Below are positions 10,307-24,200 of a stretch of DNA of 64,000 bases, one piece after another (position 1 is the stretch's first letter; each line of letters opens with the position of its first letter). The stretch comes from Linnemannia elongata (taxonomy: Eukaryota > Mortierellomycota > Mortierellomycetes > Mortierellales > Mortierellaceae). Location: contig JAXBDG010000014.1 of assembly GCA_036320915.1 (NCBI GenBank), forward strand, positions 1,178,001 through 1,242,000. Direction: 5' to 3'. The notes beneath the pieces were generated by a model. It saw nothing but the letters and a program-made list of their open reading frames with translations, searched no databases and had not been told where the DNA came from. Both the position numbers and the translations under genes were made by a program.

Positions 10307-13279
10307 GAGTAAATCAAATGCATATCTTCTATTCAATCTGATCTTGCCCTCCAGCACATAATCACGCATCTTAGTATCTTTACAAGGAGTGTCTTTCCGA
10401 CGTGCATTCTATCTCCTTTGTCTATATGTCACCCTTTTTATCTTCTATTTTTCTCCAACCATTCTCGGTGAGATTTTCTCATGTGTATTGCTGTATCGTT
10501 CTCAAACACTAGCATATGAGAACGACAAGTATTTTCTGTTGTCTCTGTGCGTTCATTTTCCATGGCGAAACCATGTTGACTCTCTGTGAACTCCTCTAGT
10601 TGAGTCAAATGGGATGACTGAACAGATTTTGCTTACATGGGAGATTGACTTGGCAGGTAAATGGAATAGATTTTTTTGGTGGAATGCGATCGCAGGTCCG
10701 AAAAGAGGCACAAGCGGATGCCCTTCTTTATATAGTGTTCCTGCATGGGCAAAGGGTTCAGACCACTTCTGTAAAGTTCACAACTATTGTATATATGAAT
10801 TTTTTTTTGCCATACACCTTTTCGCACACATATCTCCGACCGATGCTTTCCTCTGTTTCCTCCTTTATTTAGTGCCGTTTTCCCCATACTTTCTCGCCTC
10901 CACCCCACGCCTTTGTGTGTAGAGAAGGATACAAACTTAATCAGCGAGTATGCTCCTTTCCGCACTAAATATCCTCCTTTCAGGTACTTTTCTCTGCCCA
11001 TCCCTTCTCTCCGTTACCTTGGACATGTTTCTCCACGATTTGCGGCACATACAGATCAAATACACGCATTGCAGTGCGCAGATGATTTCAACGGTTATAC
11101 CGAAATTTTTGTTTCGCCACCCTCATTCATCTCTTGGGCATAAACGTCGTCCCTTTACTCCGAAATTTCTTAAGTCCTCTATATAGCATTTGTCCCCAGA
11201 TTGTTTGCCCACCTTCTATTGTTTAGCACAGCGCCCAGTAATGATTGTTGTTTGCTTTTGCTGTTGTTTCGCTAACTCTTGTTCAAAGTTGGATTATTGA
11301 ATACCGACAAGAAAGAGAGCTGTTTACGATGGAAATTAGGTGTATAAGCAGGGGTAATCGAAGACAAAAATAGAGTGTGGGCGTCCAGCATGTGCCAACA
11401 GAAATGGTGTTTTGTTGTTTTCAGTTTTGCCCACTCACTCATTTGTTTTGCAGAATGGTTGGCCTACAGAAGTGAGAGGATCAAAGCAAAAGTGAACCAA
11501 AACAAACCAAACTTTAAAACAAGACTAGGGCGTTGCCACTTGAATTGTTCTCTTCCTGGGGGGTTGCATTATTGTGTCCATTTATTCCTGGAAGTGTACT
11601 GTACAAAGTAAACAATGAACGGTTTGCTGTATGATCGTTCGATTGAGTGGGTGCTGGTTAAAGTGCTACCTTGAAAACTATGTTTCTGGTGTAATTTCCT
11701 TTGGCTGTCGTAAAGGGTGTTGTTGGCGTGTTTGAAGGTCGAAGAATTGTTAGAGCGTTAAGGCTAAGGATTTGTTGTCAAGGTCTGAACATGATAGTGC
11801 AACATAAAGTTGCCCATATGAAAACCCAGCTTGGTGTAGATAGACACCTGTTGTTGTTATTGATTTTCATTGCGCCTTGTTGATGGTAAGTGCGAAAGCA
11901 GGTCGGGGATTAGAAGTTGCAAGCGTGTGAATTTAATTAGTGTGGTGCCGTCGTCTTTTGAGGAGAGTGGCTTTCGTGTGATGAGAACGAAGTTGAATGA
12001 TACTGTAACGATCTTTGCTTCTATGATGTATTCGTCCAGTTTTGATACTTGTAGTCGTGTAACATTGCACATTCCTCTTCTCGTTGAGACATTGCGTGAA
12101 AGGATTATTGGCTGACCGACATTTAGTTTAATGATATGTTGTGGGAGGCCATTGTCGTCTAGTGTGCTATAATTTGTCCGCTCGTGCGAAAGGTGAATGC
12201 GCCCTTCTTAGTGTTGGCAAGAGTTTGGTCCAGACTGCATCGTAGAGGCAAACGCCATTGCTGAGTTGTATTTCTGATTTTGCGACAGAATGTTTTGCGT
12301 CGCAACAGATCCATAATTTTGTCGTAAGGCGTGATGTGAGGGAGGATGATTTGTCCCTTGCTGTAACATATCGAGAAGACTGGGTTGGTCTTTGAGCCGG
12401 ATGAGCGTACTTGTATCCATACCAAAGCGTAGCAGTGTGGCCCCTCTGTTATTGCTTGGAAGTTATGGCGCATCTCTTTCTCGTCAAATTTTGGTCCGCA
12501 AATGAGATCCTGTGTGAATGGCCGCCAAGCAACTGATATATTGTGAACTGTGTTGGAGGGATATTGGCGACTTGCTTTTGTGAGGTGTGATGTTTTCCCG
12601 CAAGTGGCGTAAATACCCCGGGCTTTGTTGGACAACGGGTAAGATACAGGTAGGGGAATGTCCTGGGCATAGCTGTATGGATGTCACAGTAAAAAAAAGA
12701 ACTGTATTAGTGTCTTATATGTTCTACCAACTTGGCATGATGTTGCTTTTATTCATGAGCAACTCATTATGTTCCTCACATTGCTGCCACAAATTGTTCT
12801 CTCTTTTTCATTATCCCACACCGAGATAAGAATTTGGCCGCAGTTCAGGTTTGGTTATTGTGTCGCTCCATATTGTCGTTCATGTCACTTACTTAGCGGC
12901 TCTGGAAAATATTCTCCTTCTTGCATTCCTCATTTTCACCATCATTTCATTCCTCTCTCGCCATTCCTCTCTTCTTTTCCCTTCTCTTCCATCATCGCCT
13001 CATTCCCGACACTTATCGTGGCAGAAGATATAATATCCATGACACTTTTTTCTGTTAGTCGTTTTTGCTCATTAGCTGTATTCCTTGTTCTTCCTTTGTT
13101 CTTTTTTCCTTTTTTGACCTGGCCTCACACATTTAAATACTCTGCCCTCCTGTACCTTATTTATCTCCTTCCTTGCATTCACCCCGCAGATCTCTATCAT
13201 CCTTATGCCCATTCTTGACGCCCTGTTAAACTCTAAACCGTTCTGGATATGATATCAAATTCATCTGGTTTCTTAATGC
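10307..13279. other. Gene-free left half of the palindrome spacer
   Basis: I see no gene with family features. The longest open stretch (12159-12635, minus strand) encodes 158 residues without recognisable motifs, and its composition is like the surrounding AT-rich DNA. No tRNA, rRNA or transposon ends were recognised. Confidence 0.5.
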
Positions 13280-14290
13280 TTATTGATCAATTGTGGCGTG
13301 GCCGATTAATATTTGGTGTACCATCTTCTGTTTCGGACCCCCTTCTTCATGCGTCTGGGCAAGTTCTAGCATAGGTCATACAGGCAGTCCTCCTGGAGAG
13401 TTGCTCAAACATCCTGCACGCGCTCCCAGAGATCTTTCATGCTTCTCGGCGCCAGCTCTTGGGCGAGTTTATGCTTGATAGAGCCTCAGACGTGCTAGAT
13501 GATGTTGTGGTCCGGAGAGTTGGCTGGCCCCTCAAGAACAGTAAACTACTGCTCGGCAAGCCATTGTTGTACGACGTTTACAGTATGAACCTGAGAGTTG
13601 TCTTTCTGAAGGTTTGATTCCGCAGGATACATGCCGTGCCAAATGTATGAGATTAGAACATAATCGTTGACGATGGTAAAGAAGAATTCCAAATCCAACA
13701 ACCCATGTACCCGGAAAGGTCTCCTGGTTCAAAAAGAGTAATGCATCCCCTGATCAGCATTTTCCCTCTCCACCTTGTAGCGATGTGCAGATTTGATGAA
13801 GCTGCAGACAGCTGTGCTCTCGGTCGCTGTACTTCCTGATAAAGGAGCCCACGCAGCTGATAATGCCCTCATCAGTGAGCATGACTCGCTTCCAGTCAGC
13901 CACTGTCCAGTCTATGTGTGACCGGACAAATGCAAGCCGATCCCACACATGGATTGGGTTGGAGATCAAGCCTCCTTTGTTGCACGCGTGCCCGGATTCT
14001 TTCGCCTCGCAGATTCCGTCGGATCGTCTCGACATGCACCTGCACGCCTCCCGTTTCTTGAATGAACCGTTGGCCATCGTACATGGTTTCAGTCGGCCTG
14101 TGTTGAATTGATGGAAGAGCGCTTCCTTTGTTCTCGGGGGAGATCTTGTTAAGTGGACTTATTTTTGGAGGAGAATGTTCTCTTGTTCCTGTTCCTGATA
14201 TTAATTGTAGATCCGAGCGAGATCCTGTCTGAGTTGACCACTTCTCTGATGGAATGTCCTTGAATGAGTTGCTGGGTATCATGGACGACA
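13280..14290 (-). pseudogene. Tc1/mariner-type transposase fossil
   Basis: Read on the minus strand across stops and frameshifts, the region gives a Tc1-like transposase in order: an N-terminal HTH-like part (14290-14080), then 'WDRLAFVRSHIDWTVADWKR' and 'VMLTDE' (about 14000-13870, catalytic D), 'QKDNSQVHT' (about 13600, second D region), 'SPDHNII' where most relatives have a 'NPIE' (about 13500), and 'MKDLWERVQDV' to 'RRWYTKY' near 13330. The third acidic residue appears lost and several in-frame stops are present, so it is dead. I could not identify the terminal inverted repeats or the TA target duplication. It lies roughly mid-way in the spacer of the palindrome. Confidence 0.75.
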
Positions 14291-15540
14291 GTTGCTAGTG
14301 GAGTTCGTTTGCCTCTCTTATTATTGTTTTGTCCTGCCGGTGACGTCTAACAGGTGATTGGAGGAGCGATAGAAAGAATAGATGATGGAAGAGAGAAAAG
14401 TGAAGAAAGGTGGATTAAAGAGCGAACGATATATGAACCTGATTTTATTTATGTGATCAAACTGACGCCAAGATGTTCAAAGCGCGTTTGTTCGTGATCG
14501 TCTCCTCTAACGTTAATGGCGATGTGAGAGCAAAAAGTTAGAAATAAAATACAGGCGAAAAAGATCTGGGGGATGAACGTAAGAGTTAGGATGAGCATTT
14601 CAAAAACAAAGTCGAAATCACAAAAAGTATTATCACTCATGCTGAACACTTTAGTTGGGCATGTGTGCAAAGTAGAGGGAAATGGCCGCACTGTCGAGGG
14701 AGAAGAAAATGGGCGGTTGGATGTCCTGTGGTTAGTTTATGCGTATTGACATCACCGTCGTAATGTAGTCTTCTTCTCCCCCCTTTAGTTCCTCCACGCC
14801 CTCCATACCATCGGCATTTTTCTCATCTTCCACACCTTTTCCTCCTCTGTCTTTGTCAAGCTTCGAGTGAAGTGATTATTTTTAGAGGGAATTACATGAC
14901 GCGTAGACGATACCTTTCCCCTGGGAAAGGCAAAGGAAGGGTATTAATTGGAAAAACAGAAATGGACAGAAAACATTAATATGGAGTGAACTGAAAAAAA
15001 GCAATAAACTTAACAATCAGTATAGCGCATAACAGACAGTAGAGAGCGTAAGTGTCTTCCAACCTACGTCCTATCGCGAAGTATAATTGGAAACCTTGGT
15101 TCAGAAGGAGGTTTATTATTTCCTTAGGGTGCTTTTTCCATTGTTAATTTGATTAGTAGAGATAAAGATTGCAGTTCTGAGAGAAATGGGAATAAGGAAC
15201 ATAATAAGAGAAAAAAAAGGAAAAAAATATGGTGTAGGCCTCAAGGCATTTATTTTTATGGCACGGGTGTATTTTAGTTACCCTTTTTTTCAATGAAGTG
15301 CATTATATGAGACATCAGCCCCTATGTACTGATGTCCCTAGCTGTATGGCTGCTCCTGTGTATTAAGCATATAGCCGTGCATAATAGAGAACGGTCTCTT
15401 TCTTCACATTGACTATCAAGTTCATATACACTAACATTTTCAATATAAAGTTAACTGACATGGTTAATAATAAGCTGGATTGCCAATGCACCCACTGAGA
15501 ATAAAGCAGTATTTACAATGGACAATGCATTGGTGCAATA

Positions 15541-15563
15541 AAAAAAAAAAAAAAAAAAAAAAT
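15541..15563. repeat. A23 homopolymer
   Basis: A run of 23 A, about 90 bases left of the geometric centre between the two divergent start codons (15,641). It could be the tail of a retroposed insertion, but I see no body or target-site duplication. Confidence 0.9.
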
Positions 15564-16394
15564 GTTAATCTTCAATTGGCAGAAGGAGACGCGAACAAAA
15601 GGCTAAATCCGCAATGATCGACCATCAACAGACAATGGGGCACTTGGAGAAAAAAAATAGGTCCAGTGAACGCACTCTAAATACAGGAACATGGTGGTCA
15701 GAAACAAAAAATGAAAAGGCATCGGGAAACTTGAACAACAGTAAGGGCCGCGGATGATCAGAGGCAACAATAGAATTGGACAATCAGAAAAAAGGGGCAG
15801 TCACAACATCGCCTTGCATAGATGTCATCACAGAAGTGAAAACGACTAAGCCCACCCAAAATAAGATACAAAACAACGGTGAGCCGCACACCCATTGCAT
15901 GGCACATTAACAGCCAAACCAAGCAAAGAAAAGACAGGAATGAGAAAGGAATAAGAAAGGAATAAGAAAGGAATAATAAAAAAAAAAACGTAAAGAAGGT
16001 TTATGCGTGCGAGTGTTTAAAAAAGTCTATTCAATATGTAATGACACGATTAAAAAAAGGAAAGAGGGAACCTTCAATCACAATGCTTGAGAAACGAATC
16101 AATCGCCATGCTAACGACAGCTGCTTCCAGCACCAAGCATCGTCGACTTCTCATAGTCAAGAGCCTGCTGGCCATTCTCAAGGTCAACTTACTCAAGAGA
16201 GCTAGGATCTTTACACAATCTGTCGCCTCTGATAACGCGGTCTCTAAATAAACGGTTTATAAAACCGCTTGAGACGTTGCCGCAACGACATCCAACAGTA
16301 CCAATAGGCTCCCTACCATCCACAATAAGGAGTGACGATAGAAGCAGTAGTAGGAACATGATACAACATTGTATGAAGTGTAGAGAGAGAATGA

Positions 16395-16535
16395 TGAGTG
16401 AGAGGAAAGAGAGAGAGTGATGAGAGGGAGGTAGAGAGAGGGAGGAGAGGGAGGGATGAGAGGGAGGGAAGAGAGGGAGGAAGAGAGGGAGGAAGAGAGG
16501 GAGGAAGAGAGGGAGGAAGAGAAAGAGATGAAAGA
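16395..16535. repeat. GA-rich purine minisatellite
   Basis: Tandem GAAGAGAGGGAG-type units, about five near-perfect copies inside a longer all-purine stretch. Such mirror-like purine tracts can form triplex (H-DNA) structures; here that is inference only. Confidence 0.85.
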
Positions 16536-16643
16536 GCGGAAAGAGAGGGTGAGGAAACGAAAACACAAAGGAGGGAGGGATTTCAAGAAATGCAACGAAA
16601 AATAAGTAAAAAAAGGAGAGGGTAGAAAAAAAAAAGAGAGAGA

Positions 16644-16708
16644 GAATTGTCCGAAAACAAAAAAAAAAGAGATAGAATTGTCCGAAAAGAGGGAGAATTG
16701 TCCGAAAA
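16644..16708 (+). repeat. Three copies of GAATTGTCCGAAAA
   Basis: Exact copies begin at 16644, 16675 and 16695, separated by A/G-rich sequence. It may be a decayed tandem repeat; no function is apparent. Confidence 0.8.
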
Positions 16709-19700
16709 GAGGGAAAACAAAAAAGAGAAACGTAAAACCGTTTCAAAGTTCATAAGTCCCATAAGTCACGTGAATTGGGCAAACTCAAAGATTCCTTTAA
16801 GAGTGTTAGAACATTTGAGTGTTGGACTGTGGAGGCGAGGAGAATCCTTTCTGCCTATTCTCGACTTTAAATGCTTCCTTTTTTCCTTTTCTGTCTATCT
16901 TCCTGTTCTTCTTCGTAGTCTTTTCTTTTTCCCATAAGCATCAACTAACAAAACGCCAAGGGCACATTTTCATGTATATCAGCTTGCCGTAATCATATTG
17001 CAAGTAGATAGATTGACCATGACTAACGGGCAATTATTACAGCAATACTCGACTATTTTTCGTATGAAGGAATGAAAGAGGAATTGGAAAAAAAGAGAAT
17101 TTCCATGCGTTCTGCAGTGTTATGTTTGCTGGCGAGCGCAAGAAAAAAAAGAATCGCATGATTTTTTCACCTCAGAAAAACGAATATTCAGTGTGCAGGA
17201 ACAATAGAACAAACGCACGGCGTCCCGTTAGAGGGGGGAAGTCATAAAATTGACACAGAACAGAGTCAGCAAGAAGTGAGAAAACAGGGAGAGCGAGAGT
17301 ACAGTACGTGTGTCTGCTTGTGCGTGTAAAGAGAGTGTGTATGTTTGTGCAACAAACCACAATTTTAGCTTGATTTTTTGTCCTTGACAGGTCGGAGTTC
17401 TTTTTATCTTTCATTTCGTTGCGCCCACATACTCCAAAGAGTGTAAACAAAACAGCCCACACACAGGGATGGGTGGCATCGTGTGGTCCAGTGTTGATTT
17501 TTGCCTTTCAAGGTGTGGTTTGCTTCCTTATACTTTCTCCATTGTCTCCATTACTTGGCCATGATGCTTTCTGTTCAGGGGTGAACTCTTTCAAGGACTG
17601 CCATGACTGCTTGTTCCGTTGCATGGACCCTATATTTCGTTCTCACAAAGACAAAAACAACGACGGACAAATACACATACGAACAAGTCGTCCATGCTCA
17701 TGGAGATACAAGGTGGAGGCAAGAAGAGGGTGGAATGAATGTCCGACTTTTTTTTCAACAAAGGCAGCACCCGGATGTACCTCTCGCTTAACCGTGTTTG
17801 TCACTTTTGAATATCAAGTATTTACCTTGGACTTGAGAGCAACATCCTCCTTGTGCATGTATCTTTCTGTTTGTATATCTTTTTGCACCTATTCTATCCT
17901 CCTTCACTCTTCTCTCTCTCATCCTGCATGCATGTTATGCGCACTTTTTCGTCCTCCCTCTGCTTTTGTACGTGCCATTCCGCCCTCCATCATTGGGCGC
18001 ATACCGTTAGTATAGAGTACTTTAAAAGGAAATGGGATGATATGGCACATCAATCTAGTGACTTCATTACAGTGACAAAAACAACGATGACAACAAAGGC
18101 ACGCACGCAACGTACAGTATTCTATAAGTATGCACGCAGGATCGAAGTCCACAATTATTACGAGGGGTGATGGCAGAAAGCTTGAATTCGTACAGCATCA
18201 TTCTCAAAAGCAAGTAAGAATGAGCGAACAAACCCACGGTTTCTTTGGGCGTCGGGGAAGAAAAAAAAGGAGGCTCAAGCGCCTGCAAGAACTACAGACT
18301 GTGGAGAGCGAGAGTTTTTTTGTTCAGAGGAACGGAATTGGAGAGGCGACAAGGCGCGAGACTCGGTGTGTTTACAGTCTAACGAAAAGAACATAAATTG
18401 GATGGTCAGCCAGGGTACCCAGTCAAGTACTCTTGAGCCGTAAGAAACCGAGAGAAGCGTTAGCTTCAACATCTGACCGATAAAGTTTTACCTCCAGTAG
18501 GAGAAGAGGGCGGAGAAACAAAACCAATGTGGAATAGAAAGATATGGACATTCGGTATTGGAGGCAACATTTCTACTGTGAAAAATGAGAGTACTGTACT
18601 GTACTTGCCGCATTCAACGATTGGGATGGATCAAGGAAAACGGCGAGGGGAAAGAAACACAGAAAAAGAAGCAATAGAAGAAAAAAAAATGAGAGCAATC
18701 CAAAAAAAAGCGAGAGCCCTGCCCTTGGCGTACATTGGCCATTTCGTTGTTGTTGCTGTTGCGAATAAGCATGGCACCCTTGTCTCTGCCTGCTTTGAAC
18801 TTGTTGCTTGTTGCTGCCTTACTCTCTGTTGGAGCCATGCTTGTGTACCATAGGCTATGAATGCAGTGCATCCCTCTTTTCATTTTTCGGTCTCATATGA
18901 CTTATTGTCCTTGCTCAGACATGCCATTATAGCCAGCCCAGAAATCGTGACGAAGTCAAAGATGTCGGGAAGAGGCAAAGATGAAAGAATTCATTTGCAA
19001 AAGGAAGAATGGATGCTGAGGAGAGCATTAGAATTCAATAAGAATCTTCCATTCCCTATCGCACTGGGCAATCGCCTGAGCTTTACTGGGTCGTTTGTGT
19101 TTGTCACATATATCATCTTTCTCATCCCTTGGACTCTCCTTTGTAGTTTACTTGAGGCATTGGATGCTAGGCAATGAGTTGCTTCCGGTAGAGTTGTGAG
19201 TAATCGTATATCCTCCAGTACCTCAAATACATCCTATGGTACGGACAAAAGTATGGGTGCATACATGCGGCTGTGAGAACACACAGCAGAGAGAAGAGGA
19301 CCACATGTCGGACGTGTGTACATAAATCAGACATGAGTGAGCAAGGATGAAGGATCACAGACAATGGCGGTCTTTCCGAGGACTGAGAGGAGCATGGTTA
19401 CATCCGGTTGCATTAATGAGACGATTGAAATTGCTTTTGGTGGATCAATACAAAACTCTTTGTTCTGCTTTACTCCCAACAGCGGCGCCTAATTATGCCA
19501 GTACGCCTTGTTTGAGGAAAAACATAGTAATAGCACAAAGTGGAATCAAGGTATAGTCTTCTTCGAACGGTTATTAATAAAAGGTGAGCGGTTAAGAGGC
19601 AATGTGAAGGTTAAGGGTATTTGGTATTTCCTCCACAAAAATGACCAATCCACTGGGACTGACTTCGTTTTACATCTCTTATGGACACATTTGGCTTGCA

Positions 19701-20910
19701 TTTGAATGCACATTCTCTATTATTGCCAATTTACACCCATACTATTTCCTTGACAATTCTTTCAGTATGGGAGTGGTTAGAAACCATGTTGTTATGCCTG
19801 CCTTGGCTAGTTCCTTTCTCTCTGACAGAAAAGACACCCGCGTTTATTATGTTATGGCCTATGCCTGGGAAGAGGATGAGCAAATCGAATCCTCCCATAC
19901 GGTTTGTGCACAGTACCTCTGCTGTGTAAAAACATGTCAGGTATAATTTGCCGCTAACTTTATCAGTTTGTACGCGTGAAAGACGAACAATGTGTTGCGC
20001 CGTCCTATTCTTTTTAAGTTCTGTCTCCTTCACTCGTGAACCAATCGACTCGCTGGCCAAGAAGGAGCAAACTCACATCAACACCAAGCAAATGAAAGAA
20101 AACGAGAATCCACTTTAGCACATGTTTCGCCTGTACCTTTTTCTCATTTTGCAATACTTCCTCGCTCATATTTTTCTTTCGTTCCTGGATTCCCAGTACC
20201 CAGACCAAAAATAAAATAAACAACCTACAACCAAGCATTTAGCTATCCAACACCGACTGATGTGTGCCAATCTAGACGTTCGTGATTGGTGGGAATAGGG
20301 CAGTAGTATTGTAACTGAACATGTAGAATAGGCGGAGGTGTAGAGGCAAAGGGTGAAATATAGACTCAATGCGATAAGCAGACAGTCGTGAAACAATTTT
20401 TAACATTGGAGTTTAGAGGAACTGAAGGTGAGAGAGTATATTGCGATACGGACAAGTTCTCGGTAACGGAAAGGAAAACAGTCGCTAGTTAAGGTTTGTC
20501 TCCCCACAAGTGAAGCAACAAGGTGGAGGCGCTGAAAGAGAAAGAACAAAAGAGAAGCAACAACAGAAACAATGACTATTACGCCCACGGTTGAAGGTTA
20601 CTAGTTTTATGCACAATGGATTACACTTCAAAAGGCCTTGTACCTCGTCGGTTATACAGCAACGGAAAATGAAGGTGACCGTTGCTTTTCCTTTACATGC
20701 ACACCTCACAGACTATGTGCGCTGTTTCTTTGTGCTCATTACGCGACATGATCGGAATGTAGTTCCGAAGTCGAAAAAGGCATTGAGAGTGATACTATGC
20801 AATGAATATGCTTGGCCACCACGCAGTATTTATGTTCATTAATTGCTTTATAAGAAGGTATAACAATTCGCGAGTAGATTCAATCGAACGTCAGTACTCC
20901 AAGTGGCTAA

Positions 20911-20935
20911 CGCAGAAAACAAGGGTATAAAAGCC
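20911..20935 (+). promoter_or_regulatory. Core promoter of gene B (TATA box plus conserved upstream block)
   Basis: CGCAGAAAACAAGGG precedes TATAAAA at 20926-20932, about 340 bases before the ATG. The block matches the mirrored promoter of gene A, while the intervening CT-rich leaders (B: about 20945-21130) share only composition and short stretches. Confidence 0.55.
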
Positions 20936-21273
20936 ATGGCCTCCAGTTAGTGCTTCCCCTTTTTCTCACCTTTCTCCTCGGTCAGCATCACCAACGCCCT
21001 TCCCCCCTTCCTCCCTCATTCATCCCTTCCCTTCTCTCTCCTTCCTTCCTCTCTCCCTCCCTCCTTCCGCCACCTTCCTCCTGCATCCTTCATCCAGTCC
21101 CGCCATCTACTTTCACGACCTTCCTCCCATTCCACGTTGCCCTTCCTTATCCTTACACATTCGCTGCTCCATCTACACATTCCACATAATCGACGATACA
21201 ATCGCTTCACACCAATTAAACCTAACTATTTTCACGCTTAGCCCCTTCACTTCCTGTCGAGGAATCTATCATC

Positions 21274-24200
21274 ATGGCTTTCGACATTCGTGAGGAAGAT
21301 GAACAGCACGAAGAGTTTGACGAGTATGAAGATGTCAAGCAGCCCAACCGCCCTAAGTTCTATCGCCGTCGCAAGTTCTGGATATGTTGTATCCCTACGA
21401 CCATCATCGGTATCATCATTGCTGTTGTTCTGGCTCTCTATGTCATCATGCCCAAGATTGCCCAGGGCCTCATGAACAAGGCCACCATCAACTTTACGCA
21501 GATTGTAAGTCTCTTTCTTGCATTTTTGCTTGTATCTCTGATATGAAGGGTACATTGCCTGGCTCTTTCAGGGACAATACGAGTGAAAGGAGAAAAGAGG
21601 GTACGCCTATGCAGTTCCTAACAAATATCTGTATCATCCCTTCTATTTGCATCTGCCCCTTTTTCCTCCTCAACTCTCCATCCTTCCTTCCTGCGCCACC
21701 AACTTGCATCTTCTTACTATTGGTCGCACCGCCCCATCATTTGTCTCACCAACCAATGTGAATCGTGCATAGGACATCACCAACCCCACTGCCACTTCGA
21801 TGGATATTGCGATGGTCGGAGACATGGACAAGACTGGTCCCTTCCACGCCGATATCTCTTTCCCTGGCACTGTCACTGTCTCTTGGAACAACAAAGTCCT
21901 CGGTACCACTGTCATTCCCGGCACAAGCACTGCCTCGTAAGTCGTCTTTCAGTTTCTTTGTTGTTGTTGCTTAATGGACCATGTCCTTTATTCTCGTGAT
22001 CTCTGCAACCACTCGGTTGTAGGTGTCTCGCCCTTTCCATTCTTTTGTTGCCATCCACCTGATATGCTGCTAAGACCGTGTTGCTGTTTCTCTCCTTGAA
22101 TTCTTCCTATCATCACCATCTAGCGGTGGACATGGTGCTCTGAACTTGCAGAGTAGCTTCCAGATCTCCGACGCCGCGGCATTCTCAGAGTTCTCTGCCT
22201 ACATGCTCAATGCCGAGACTTTTGTCTGGCACCTCTCAGGAAAGCTTAATGTCAAGGCTCTTGGCCACACTGTCAAGGACCTCGATCTGGACAAGGACAT
22301 TACTGTCAACGGTAAGCATAAGCAACTCTTTTTCTCTTTCTCTCTTCTCTATAATCCATTTTCCACTCCTACTCCTCACAATCTCTATACCTTTTAAGTA
22401 CCCATACGCATACTCATATTTTTCTATTGCTCCTCAATTCAAATCATGCAGCATTCCATGGGCTCTCAGGTATCAAGATCGAAAAGTTCGCTCTCCCTGG
22501 TGATGACCCTACTGGAAAGGGTATCCTCGTCAACATCGACACCACCGTCAACAACCCCTCCGCCATCCAGATGTACATGGGTGCCCTCACTCTCGCCATC
22601 TCCTACAAGGACACCCTCATGGGATACGTCACCTCTTCTAACTTGACCATGGTCCGTGGTCCCCAGACCTTGAGCATGAAGGGCTACCTCGTCCCTCAGT
22701 CCACCCCCGAGGGTCTCGCTATCACGTCCGAGATGATGTCGCGCTACATCGGCAACGTGGTCACCGACACTATTGCCACTGGTTTCGAGGTCAAGCCTGA
22801 CGGTGTCAACTCGATCGAGTGGCTGTCGACCGCCGTCAAGCAGCTCAAGTTGACTGTTCCTCTTCAGAGCCCAGCCCCCTTGCAGCTCATCAAGTCCTTG
22901 AACCTCGGAGCCTTGGGTCTCACCTTCACTCCCCCGACCGCATACCAGCCTGCCACTACCTCCACTGGAGTCATTGCCAACTACTCTCTTCCCGACGGTT
23001 TCGGTTTCAACATTGCCTTCACCCAGGTCGCTAACTCGTTTACTATTACTCGCGGTGGCGTCGCTGTTGCCAGCTTGAACTCGAGCTACAACCCTTCCAC
23101 CTCCAACATGGCATCTGGCACCTTGACCTTTAATCTGTTACAGACCCCTCTTGTTGTCGATCAAGCTTCGCAGACAGCCTTCCAGGAGTTCAACCGCGAC
23201 TTGACTGTCGGTGCTGATCTTCCCTTCAACGTTGTCGGTCAGGCCTCGGTCTATGCCAACACCTCGATCGGCACAGTCAACCTGGTCAACATTCCCTTCA
23301 ACGCCTCGACTGCTCTCAGCGGACTCCAGAGTCTTGCCAACCCCGCTCCTTCAATCGCCGCTTTGCAGGTTGTCTCTGGCACGACCACTGAGCTTACCAT
23401 GGCGATCACCGTTGTGATTGTGAACCCCTCGTCGATCTCACTTAGCGCTGGAGACATTGTGCTGAGCCTGGTCTACAAGGGTGTCGCCCTCGGCACTGTG
23501 ACCATGCCCAACTTGGCCATTGTCCCTGGTGCCAACACCATCCAAGCCTCGTCGTCGATCAATCCTGCTGCTTCGCCTGAGGGTATGGAGCTGTTGACCT
23601 TGTACACCAGCGGTGCCGGTGCCACTGTCAGCATTGTCGGTACTCCCACCAGCACTGCTGTCGAGTCGCTCAACCTTGCCTTTGGTGCATTGAACATTCA
23701 GACACAGATGCCTGGTCTCCCTACCAAGCTCCTCGCTGGTGCCTCGCTTGTTGTTCTCGACACCACCCTTGTCGATGGTCTCGCTCAGACTGTGGTCACT
23801 GTCAACAACCCCTTTACTCCTCCCATGACCATCTTGTCGATTGACTCCAAGATCACCTTCAACGGTGTCGCTCTTGGATCTGTTGTCTCGACCTTTGGCA
23901 CTCCTCCAGTTATCCCCGGTGTTGGAGCTGGCACCATCACTGCGCCTCTTCTTATGAACACCAACCCTCACGATCTTGTCACCTTGATCCGCGCCCAGGC
24001 TGTCTCTAATGGGTTGAACACTGCTGCCTTTGACGGTCTGCTTGCTCTCCAGGCTGGCGGCAACCCCTCGCCTGATTTGTTTATTGGTTTCAATGTCGCT
24101 GACTTTGTGACCAAGGCTATGGCTGGACTCGTTGTCGACATCACCATGACCACCACTGTCAAGGTCGGCGACTACCAGGTCACGATGCCCTACACTCAGA

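Larger units (their letters stand above)
14291..20910. other. Gene-free right half of the palindrome spacer
   Basis: 6.6 kb without a supportable gene. It holds an A23 run (15541-15563), a GA-rich minisatellite (16395-16535), a triplicated 14-mer (16644-16708) and otherwise AT-rich unique-looking DNA. All open stretches are short and without family features. Confidence 0.5.

Noticed and set aside
12159..12635. 158-residue open frame on the minus strand in the palindrome spacer
   Set aside because: No recognisable motif, flanked by stops in an AT-rich gene-free region, and no promoter or splice context; not called as a gene.
15541..15563. A23 run considered as a retroposon tail
   Set aside because: No element body, internal promoter or target-site duplication could be seen around it.
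16189..16746. 185-aa minus-strand frame rich in Phe/Leu/Ser
   Set aside because: Made by the GA/CT minisatellite; low-complexity, with no membrane-protein family features.
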